From: Gnetum montanum
Lineage: Eukaryota; Streptophyta; Gnetopsida; Gnetales; Gnetaceae
Assembly: GCA_015680685.1 (NCBI GenBank)
Contig: MNCI01022655.1
Location: 1,149,225-1,213,224 of the forward strand
DNA: 64,000 nucleotides
Reading direction: 5' to 3'
Shown here piece by piece: positions 11,371 to 20,163 of this stretch. The notes beneath the pieces are model-generated. The model searched no databases, was not told the origin of the DNA, and saw only the letters and a program-made list of their open reading frames with translations. Made by a program: the position numbers and the translations under genes. Position 1 is the first letter of the stretch; every line of letters begins with the position of its first letter.

Positions 11371-11937
11371 CTGCAAACACAAATCCAAGAAGATAGGAAA
11401 ACCACAAGTGAATGAGTTATCTTAACACTTTAAACATGGATGCAACCGATGGGATGGAGACACCGTGTGCAACTGCAGGCAAATAAAATTAAGCAGCAGT
11501 AATGTTGTTAGAATCCATGTGATGAATTCATGTAGTAGTTTGATGAAGACATGGCATTTGATTTCAGCAACAGATTAGTAGGCCAGTGAAGAAGTTGCTA
11601 GTTTATAGTCTTGGTGGACTGTTGTGGATTAGTTTTACATCATAACCCGTTGGACATTGCCAGTTCAGCATCATAGCAGATAGTGTAATACTATTTTATA
11701 GTCGTGGCGGACTATGGAGAGGCAAGCTAGTTTATAGTCTTAGCAGACTCTATCAGATGAGAGTGTGGTATTTTATTGTCATTCTGGATGATCTGTGGTA
11801 TCAATTTTAGGTCTTGATGCTAGGACCACTCTATGGTATCATTTTATCATCATGATTCCAAGATGAATATGTGGTATCAGTTTACCATCGTGATGCCAGG
11901 ACAATGTGTGGATGCATGCACGTACCTCTAGGTGATC
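11371..11937 (-). other. Intron-like segment with AGTC-type hairpin array, and 12-base mini-exon (E1 copy 1)
   Basis: In sense order: an acceptor-like TTTCTTCTTTTGCAG ends at 11938; a 12-base segment follows (11926-11937); then GAG|GTACGT, a donor-like site at 11920-11925; then the hairpin array (about 11600-11915); then GTGTTTGCAG|GATG, an acceptor-like site at 11371. Hairpin units read TAGTTTATAGTC-(6)-GACTA and variants. The 12 bases occupy the place where E3 has its whole pol region. Splicing is inferred from motifs only. Confidence 0.5.
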
Positions 11938-12030
11938 CTGCAAAAGAAGAAACTAGAGAACACAATGTGAATTAGTAACTGCGGAAAATAGAACCTAAAC
12001 GCACAAGCAAAATAGAAAATAATGTGAAAA

Positions 12031-12115
12031 GTGGTAGTTTAGGGCCTTACCAGGCCATGTGTTAGTTTAAGGCCTTTTCGGGCCATAGGCTAGTTTAAGG
12101 CCTCTTTGGGCCGCA
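12031..12115. repeat. GGCC-type hairpin units (E1 copy 1)
   Basis: Three units of the form TAGTTTA(A/G)GGCC-(6)-GGCCAT with loops TTACCA, TTTTCG and TCTTTG. The stem is self-complementary, so strand is arbitrary. They lie between protease and the mini-exon, the position of the Ogre-type PRO-RT intron. Confidence 0.65.
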
Positions 12116-12496
12116 TGTAAACGTGTAAGCTAGTACAATGCAAACTAAGGTGACGTATGCACAACGAATAAAGGTAAAGAGTGGATGGGGATCAGACGTG
12201 TTTTTGACCATAGGGGAGCCTTGATCGTGTGGTTTTTTCCTAGCTGGATGTGGTCTAGGAGGCATGCTAGGTTTCGGTTGCTATGGGAGGCTTTTGGTTT
12301 TTACCACTCATTCAGGTGTTTTAGCTCTAGGTGTTGCATTTTTTGCCATGGGTGTTCCATCAAGAGATTCTTCTTTCAAGACTTGTGAGATGTCTATGTT
12401 GTGGATGGCTTGAAAGGGAATGTTATTGCCATGTATGATGACTTTTCCACCTTCATATGGAAGGCAGATTTCTTGATGTATCGATGAGGAAACGGC

Positions 12497-13042
12497 CTAT
12501 TGTTGGGCTAGCCAAGGTCTACCAAGAAAAATGTTGAAACTTGGCATCTCTTCTATGATAGTGAATTCCATGCTGGTGGGGAATTTTTCTCCTACCACAA
12601 AGGGTAAGTTGATTGTGCCCTTAACTGTGACATGTGACCCGTTGAAGGATTTTAAACATGTGGTTTTTGTTGGCATGATCTCATCTACCATGCCTAGTTT
12701 TTCAATGATGGAGTATAAAGCTACATTTGTTGTCACACCATCATCAATGTGCACTCTGCAAATGGTACATTTCTCAACACGTACACTAATTGACAATGGA
12801 GCTATTGTCACCTCACCTCGTTCGAGGTTAACTTTAACTGCATCATCACGGAAGGTTAAGGTGTTTGAACCCAATCCTTGTGGTGTGTGTTGCAAAATCA
12901 TTGCATGGATGGATTTCTCTTTTGTGAGGATGTCCTCCATAATAGGAATGGATGCTAACATTTGAGCCAAGGCTTCACGATGAATAGCTGAAGTCATGAC
13001 TAGGTCATACAAGCTCATCGTTGTATTCTTCTGTTTGAGCAT
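12497..13042 (-). pseudogene. E1 copy 1 protease region
   Basis: A 181-codon open stretch. The catalytic segment is V-H-I-D-D-G-V-T-T-N-V (D-D-G codons at 12738-12746) where retropepsins have D-T-G or D-S-G. About 70 residues on comes the flap-to-C-terminus signature with L-G-R-P-W-L-A-Q-Q at the end. The upstream 80 residues are a linker with no known fold (M-S-L-Y-D-L-V-M-T-S-A). A TAG follows, but the frame continues readable to about 12190. It would cleave the Gag polyprotein; it cannot be made as part of one because gag upstream is broken. Confidence 0.75.
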
Positions 13043-13348
13043 TCGTTTTACTTGGGCTAGTGCAGCTACAAAGTCTGTGTTGTTGGTTTTTGTGTTGTCT
13101 TTGGATTCCTTTGTGTGGGTTGAGTGATGGGCCTCCTACGTAGAGGGCTTGGGCCTAGTTTTCTTCAGATTAGGGGCAGGGGCCCTAGCATTCGATTGTT
13201 GCTTACTTGGTATGGATTTTGTTTCGGGTGTGGAGGTTGTTCATTGTTCATTTTTCCTTTTCTACTGCCATTTGGTAGGCTTACCCATGTTGTTGTCAAG
13301 GTTGACTCTTGAGGGAGAAGAGGTTGAGATGTTGCCTATGGTTGGGCT

Positions 13349-13700
13349 CTAGGTAGGTGAGGGGCCATCACGTGGTGGCACCTTTATGACAAATGGTAGT
13401 TTGGAAGGATTCGTTGGTGTTTGACTAGCTTGTTGTGGCACCTTGATGACGAAAGGTTTCTTTGTGGTTGTGGTCAATGCATCATGCCAGTTTAACATCT
13501 TAGCAGACAATTGTGGTGGTACTTTGACCACGAAAGGTTTTAGAAGTGCTCAAGGTGGCACCTAGATAACCATGGGAGGCCTCTTGCTCATGGAGGTAGA
13601 GAGGATCATTGCCTTATTGAGAGGCATACAGATCATGAAAGGTTGCCACACAGGTTTGGGCTTGCTTCCTATGCTAATGGATTTTATGACATAGGAGGCA
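13349..13700 (-). pseudogene. E1 copy 1 gag-protease linker with P-F-V-I-K-V-P repeats
   Basis: Five spaced peptides of one type in one frame: P-F-M-I-C-M-P, P-P-M-V-I-x-V-P-P, P-F-V-V-K-V-P-P, P-F-V-I-K-V-P-Q and P-F-V-I-K-V-P-P. E2 has five as well (39480-39780) with different spacing. Function unknown. Confidence 0.6.
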
Positions 13701-15110
13701 TCATCTATGCTAGGTTGACTCAAGGTATTGATATTGAGTTGGCCCTATTCTATCATTGTCTGAAGATCATCCTATAAGGCACGACAGTTGTCAGTATTGT
13801 GACCAGACATCTTGTGGTAGTGATAGAATTGATCTAACTTGAAGTTTCATGGGATTGGCGGCTCATTTGGTGCTGCTAAGGTGGGGTTCCTTAGTAGCTT
13901 GTAGTACCTGTCATGTCTTCGACGGGCATTCTCTGCTACTTTTTCCTATTGGATTTGCCCAATTTGGAAGAGTTGCTCTAGTAGTTCAGAGGGTTGTGTG
14001 GGTAGCGGCGTATACTTAGAGTGATTCTTGCACTGAAATTTGGGCCTTGGGGTGGCCCTTGTCATTGTAGGTGGGTTGGTATTGGTGTTTGTTTTTTTTG
14101 TGCTTGTGGCTACAGTTTCCGTTGTTGTCTATTGTTTGACAACGTGTTGGTTCTTGTAAGCCACATAGGTGGGATCATTGCTGGTTTGTGCAACTTGTTC
14201 AATGTTCTTGATCTGCGTGAGGGCTTGGCTCAACATTTGAGCACTTAGGTAGTACAGTTTGGACTTAACGAAGTCATTTATGACTCCCTTCAGAATTGTA
14301 AGCAAATACATTTCAAGGATGGGCTCATGAAGTTCATTAAGGAATACACTCCATCATTGAATGAACTTCTGCATAGGCTCTAGTGGCACTTGTTTCGCCT
14401 ATATCAGAGTGTCTAGTGTTGCTTCAAGCTTTAGGTTGTACTTAAACCTGGTGACGAACTGGTGTAATAGATCCTCAAGAGAGGATATGAGGTTACATGG
14501 TAGGGCTCGGTACTAGTCTAAGGATATGCCCGTTAAGGACATAGCGAAGACGTGCAAGATTGCATGGGGCCAAGCTTGAAGCAATAGGGTTTCTGATTGA
14601 AACGTGACTAAGTGAGCATTTGGATCTTCCTTCCCATTGTTCTTGGTTAACTTGGGTAGTGTGATTCCCTTGGGTAAAGCTAATGGTGGCACTGACGCGC
14701 TAATTGGATCATCTTGGTAGAAGTCTAGTACTTTAACTTGTTCAGTGTTTGCTGTTTTGAGGTGCTTTACCTCTTCAGGTAATGCTTGCATCCTTTTTTT
14801 GGTTTCTACCCACTCTTCGGTGGTAGGAAGATTAGTTGGCTGGGGAGATTGGGTTGTCATTTGTTGCTGTGGAGCAACATTTAGAGTTGTGGTTGCGGGG
14901 TGTGGCACGTTGAAGTCAATGGGTTGTTTAACAAGGGGTATGGTTCCTTGCCTAGCCACAAACTATGAAGTGATGAAAGGGGCTCCATGTGTTTTTCATG
15001 TGTGGTATGTACTGGGTGGAGATGGATGTGGGTAATCTTTGTCGGGATACCAGTGCTTTTGTGCTCGTTGACACTTGGTGAGTGGTCATCTGTCACATGA
15101 GAGGGTGGAA
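13700..15110 (-). pseudogene. E1 copy 1 gag
   Basis: The core is readable from about 15096 down. An acidic N-terminal linker (E-E-W-V-E-T-K-K) comes first, then the capsid entry L-P-K-G-I-T-L-P-K-L-T-K-N-N-G-K-E-D-P-N-A-H-L as separate words of the Retrotrans_gag type. Next are a TAG in place of Trp before Y-R-A-L-P, and F-I-Q-(TGA)-W where Arg is expected. A degraded zinc finger near 13800 reads Y-H-Y-H-K-M-S-G-H-N-T-D-N-C, with the first Cys replaced by Tyr. Open pieces are 14513-14959 and 14129-14311. The product would be the capsid protein. Confidence 0.75.
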
Positions 15111-15560
15111 CGATGGGTTCACATAGGTGTGGGGAGTGAGGGTGTAATATGAATCCTTATGCTGAAATTGTGCTACAGAGTCACCTTCCTCGTCTTCGTT
15201 TTGGGGCTCCTCAGTGGGTCATCATGAGTTTTGGCTCCTTTCCATAACGAGCTGGGAGATGAGTCAATGTTGGCCCTCAAAAAGGAGGATGATGTCCTAT
15301 ATGGAGGGAGTGAATTCATGACCCCCCATGTATATGCACTCAAATTTTCATTTCACTTCCTTCTCTGTGTGGTCAATGGGAAGGTTGGCCTAAATCTTCA
15401 CACAAATGTAGTTATACTGTTCTTGTGTGAGGATTATGTGGGCATGTGTGTTGGAAATATGGGAAGACTACATGGTGATGTGTGACTAGGTAGTGTACAG
15501 ACAAGGCAATAAGGCAACAAGTGCAGCGTGTGGTCCAGGCTGAGGATGCAGTGTGACAAG
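15110..15560 (-). other. E1 copy 1 leader / extreme N-terminal gag
   Basis: Minus-strand reading shows a D-H-T-E-K-E-V-K-Q-K-F-E-H-I-H-G-G stretch similar to one in E2 near 41600, so some coding sequence extends here. Stops prevent placing a start codon. Confidence 0.4.
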
Positions 15561-16210
15561 TTTGCAACATGACTAACTGTCCAGTGTGACTAACTGTCCA
15601 ACTTGACTAACTGCAGTGTGACTAACTGTCTAGCATGACTAACTACAGTGTGGCTAACTGTCCAGTGTGACTAACTGTCCAGCATGACTAACTATCCAAC
15701 ATGACTAACTGTCCAGCATGACTAACTACACCGTGACTAACTATCCAGCGTGACTAACTGTCTAGTGTGACTAACTATCCAGCGTGACTAACTGTAGCAT
15801 GACTAACTGTAGCGTGACTATCTATAGTGTGACTAACTGTCCAACTTGACTAACTATAGCATGACTAACTATCCAACGTGACCAACTGCAGCGTGACTAA
15901 CTATCCAGTGTGACCAATTGTAGCATGACTAACTATCCAGCGTGACCAACTGCAGCATGACTAACTATCCAGTGTGACCAATTGTAGCATGACTAACTAT
16001 CCAGCATGACCAACTGTAGCGTGACTAACTGTCCAGCTTAACTAACTATCTAGCATGACCAACTGCAGCATGACTAAATGTCCAGCTTGACTAACTGTCC
16101 AGTTTGACTAACTGCAGCATGACTAACTGCAGTGTGACTAACTATCTAGCTTGACTAACTATCCAGCGTGATCAACTGCAGCATGAGTAACTCCACCATG
16201 AATAACTGCA
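15560..16210 (-). repeat. E1 leader minisatellite (copy 1)
   Basis: Dozens of short units built from 'gcgtgactaactg' and 'tccagcgtgactaac' in mixed order, about 15-36 bases each. It lies between gag and the primer site, in the 5' leader of the sense RNA. The motif AGCGTGAC echoes the U3 palindrome word of this family. Copy 2 has the same array at 26440-26980. Confidence 0.8.
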
Positions 16211-16618
16211 ATGTGAGGAAACCAGTTACAACATCTGGATGTCGGAAGGGATGCCTGGGTGAGAAAACTAAGTGCTGGATGTAGCGTCTGAGAAGAAAAC
16301 TTAGATCTGGACACTATGAATAGTGTCAAAAAAGAGAGATAAGGATTAGGGATGCTATAAACAATGCCTGAAACTAGTAGAGAGTGTAGGAAGCTAAGGG
16401 TAGTGTCTGGATTTTATGAGGGGAAGGTGCAAGATGCTATGATTCATGTAGGAATGAGCCTGGAAAACTTTGAAACAACGTTTGGACTAGAAAATAGGAT
16501 TTATCAGCAGGAAACAATACCTAAACAGTGGGAACAAGGCAGACTAGGAATGCTAGCACTGATAGCAATGTGTGAAAGCTAGATCTGGGATGCTAAGAGG
16601 TGGATATAATAGAGAACA

Positions 16619-16637
16619 GGCCCTCCTTCTAGCGTCA
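16619..16637 (-). promoter_or_regulatory. E1 primer-binding site (between copy 1 and LTR b)
   Basis: Minus strand TGACGCTAGAAGGAGGGCC, six bases from the LTR end. Matching sites are at 27389-27407 and, for E2, 42270-42287 (TGGCACTAGAAGGAGGGC). The conserved TGG(C/T)RCTAGAAG form supports a tRNA primer site, but I cannot assign the tRNA with confidence. Confidence 0.6.
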
Positions 16638-16643
16638 TTTTAC

Positions 16644-19600
16644 TGTACCATCCAAAATCATTGGCAAGAGGCTAGAATGAATAGACATTGAGAGATCTAC
16701 AAACAAAATAGTAAGACCCTGCCTTCGCCTGAGGGTAAGGTGGAAATCAATGGAGGTAGAGTGCCTTGAATGGTCTGAACACAGATCAAATGAGGACTTC
16801 CCCGAACGTACACAATTGCGATGTGTTGGGTTATACGTAAACAAATGCAAAACTGAACATAAATGAATGAAAACGAATGTAAACTATTTAAATAATAGAT
16901 AATGAAAACATAAAAAAATATGAATGAGAACAATAATGTAAATTGCACAAATTTGGACAATAATGTAAACTATTTGTATTGATAAATAGTTAGAATGTGC
17001 ACCAGTTAGAACACAGTTGTGGAGTGGTCACAAGGTGGACGTTTAGCCCTGATGGATGAGAACAGATTCTAGGAAGATGTAGGTTTTGGATTGTAGGTGT
17101 ACAGCATCCAAGCTGTATGAAGCCCAGCATATGAGATTGATGCCCAGATTTCCTAAGTCTGTTAGATTCCAATATTTTTCAAACCTTGATGTATTGGAAA
17201 AATAGGAGATTTATAGGGTTTTGGGCGTGAGATTCAGATCTGGGAGAAGATCAGTGGCTACGGGGTGAGAAAAATTCAGATCGGGTGACAGGTGTGGCAT
17301 TGACCGAATGCACAAAAATTATTACAATGTATAGTGCAACGTCTAGGATCTCTTACGCTGGCATGCGTAATGCCCAGCGTAAGAACTTGAAACACTGAAA
17401 AAAATGTCAAAAATGCAACAAATGTTAATGTACAAGTATGGATCTGGGTGTCTAGCTTCTGGATCTGCAGTTCTGTACTATTTTTATGCTGTCAAAGCCT
17501 CCAGCATGTGTGGATCTAGATCTAATGTGTGTGCAGCCTATTCTAGCATTAGCATCTGGTGTCCAGTGTCCAACATCCAGCATATGAAAGTGTTTACGCT
17601 GGGTTTACGCTGCTGGAAGCATGCCAGCATGACTAACAGCATTTGACCTAAAAATAGTGCATTTTGAAACCATTTTTGACCTATGAGACCTGTTTTCAGA
17701 GTGGATCTACATGCCATGGGTCATGAGGTTTCTGTGTGCTAAATTTAGGCTGATTTGGATGTTTTTTTAGCCTTATTTTGGTTGATTTTGCTGTGCTTAC
17801 GCTGTGCAACATCTGAAAAAGTAACCCCAGCATCACCAAGTCAAAATGCCACATTTGAGGCCCAACTTTGGAGTTTTTGAATCCTGTGAACAAGTATGAG
17901 TGTTGTTGATCCCTATGGGTTGCTCTAGTATCGAAGATGCTACCTAAAACTACTTGTTTTACCCTATTTTTTCTTGGTTTCGGTGTGCTTACGCTGTGTA
18001 GAGTCTGAAAAAGTAACGCCAATGTCACCAAGTCAAAATGGCATATTTGAGGTCCAAATTTGGATTTTCTGGAGGCTAGGAGTTGCTAGGGTCCTTGGTG
18101 AAGGTTATGGAGGGTCCTTGTGCCTAATCTCAGTCTATTTTAACTTAGTTTTGGGGCTCGCAATGTTGGTGATGCTGATCCTTACGCTGTGCAGTGTAAG
18201 AAAATGTAGCTCCAGAGTGACCAACTGAAAATACCTCATTTAAGGCCCAAATTTTGATTTTCTAGAGGCTAGGAGTTGCTGGAGGCCTTGCTGAAGGTCA
18301 TGGGGGGTCCTTGTGCCTAATTTTGGCCTGTTTTAACTTAGTTTCGGGCCTGCAAAAGTTGGTGACGCTGATCCTTACGCTGTGCAGCATAAGAAAATGT
18401 AGCTCCAACATGAGCAACTAAAAATATGTTATTTAGGGCCCAAATTTTGATTTTCTAGAGGCTACAAGTTTTTGGGGTCCTTGGTGAAGGTCATGGTGGC
18501 TCCTTGTGCCTAATTTTAGCCTATTTTGACTTAATTTTGGGGCACCAAAAGTTGGTGATGCTGATCCTTATGCTGTGCAACATAAGAAAATGTAGCTCCA
18601 GCGTAATCATCACCTAGCATCTAGCGTCTAGCATATGAAAGTGTTTACGCTGTTGGAAGCATGCCAACATGACTAATAGCATTTGACCTGAAAATAGTGC
18701 ATTTTGAACCAATTTTTGACTTGTGAGACCCATTTTCAAAGTGGATCTATATGCTATGGGTCACGAGGGTTATGTGTGATAAATTTAGGTTGATTTGGAT
18801 GTCATTTTGACCCTATTTCAGTTGATTTTCCTATGCTTACGTTGTGTAGGGTTTGAAAAAGTAACCCCAGCATCACCAAGTAAAAATGGCACATTTGAGG
18901 CCCAACATTGGAGTTTTTGAAGCCTGTGAACAAGTACAAGTGTTTTCGGTTCCTATGGTTTCCTCTGGTGTTGAAGATGGTGCCTAAAACTGCTTGTTTT
19001 GCCCTATTTTTGCTTGGTTTCTCTGTGCTTACGCTGTGCAGCATCTCAAAAAGTAACCCGAGCGTCACCAAGTCAAAATGGCATATTTGATGCCCAAATT
19101 TGGATTTTCTGGAGGTTGGGAGTTGTTGGGGGCCTTGGCGAAGGTCATTGGGGGGGGGGGTCCTTGTGATAGATTTTAGTCTTTTGTGACTCAGTTTTGG
19201 GGCTCCAAAAGTTGGTGACACTGATCCTTACACTGTGTAGTGTAAGAAAATGTTGCTTCAGCAAGAGCAACTGAAAATAAGTCATTTAAGGCCCAAATTT
19301 TGATTTTTTGGAGGTTGGGAGTTACCGGGGGCCTTGGCGAAGGTTATGGGAGGTCCTTGTGCCCAATTTTAGCCTATTTTGATTGAGTTTCGGGGCTCCA
19401 AAAGTAGGTGACACTGATCCTTACGCTGTGTAGCGTAAGAAAATGTAGCTCCAGCATAATCAACTGAAAACACCTCATTTAAGGCCCAAATTTTGATTTT
19501 CTAGAGACTAGGAGCTGCTAGGGGCCTTGGTGAAGGCCATGGAAGGTCCTTGTGCTCAATTTCAACCTATTTTGGCTTAGTTTTTGGGCTCCAAAAGTTG

Positions 19601-20030
19601 GTGACGTTGATCCTTACGCTGTGGAGTGTAAGCCAATGTGACCAAAATGTACTTAGCCCGAACTAGGCATCTTGAGCCCAGAACATGTGATTCTAGATGC
19701 TAGAAGTTGGTGTAGTTGCTTCTGGACCCTAGGGGTACCTTGCATGTTGAATCGTGAACGATCGAGGGCTGTTTCGGAGGCCTCCAAGTTTGTTCATGCT
19801 ATATTCATGCTTGGGTAGCTGCATGACTTAGCTTGAATCTTGTCTGAAAGTGCTAGGCCAAAATTTTGTGGTGTTTTCATTGGCCCCTCTTTGTAGACAC
19901 CTAGAGGAATCTACTCGAGAGGTGTCAAAAAAGAAGTACAAAATAGCACGAGCAACTGGGTATCAAGCATTGTTCTTTGACACCTGGCCAGATGTCGTCG
20001 CACCGTGTTCAGAAGTACATGGGATCGGGA
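16644..20030 (-). repeat. E1 LTR b, U3 expanded
   Basis: Starts TGTACCATCC. Same order as LTR a: U5 block 16712-16803, TATA 17208-17217, U3 repeats 17750-19640, foldback module 19867-19948. It is about 1 kb longer than LTR a because the U3 block restarts at about 18600: the segment with 'tatgaaagtgtttacgctg' appears near 17580 and again near 18635. Right edge approximate. Confidence 0.7.
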
Positions 20031-20163
20031 AATGAGGTTTTGAGATCTATAGGAAGAAGGTTTGTTATTGTGAGATCAAGGATTGATGAAGGGATGATTT
20101 TGTTTAACTGTGGGAAGGGGAATGCTCTTATGTGAACACATCATGTTGGTCCTTGTCAATAGG

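Noticed and set aside
12531-12965. 144-codon plus-strand frame opposite E1 protease
   Set aside because: Exact shadow of the protease frame; copy 2 shows the same shadow at 23377-23850.
15231-15485. 84-codon plus-strand frame also intact in the second copy (26115-26369)
   Set aside because: It is antisense to the gag N-terminal/leader region, which shows homology to E2 on the minus strand. The two copies are similar enough for a frame to persist by chance.
15560-16210. CRISPR-like array of short repeats
   Set aside because: Units have no constant repeat plus unique spacer structure, they vary in length and order, and the context is a plant retroelement leader.
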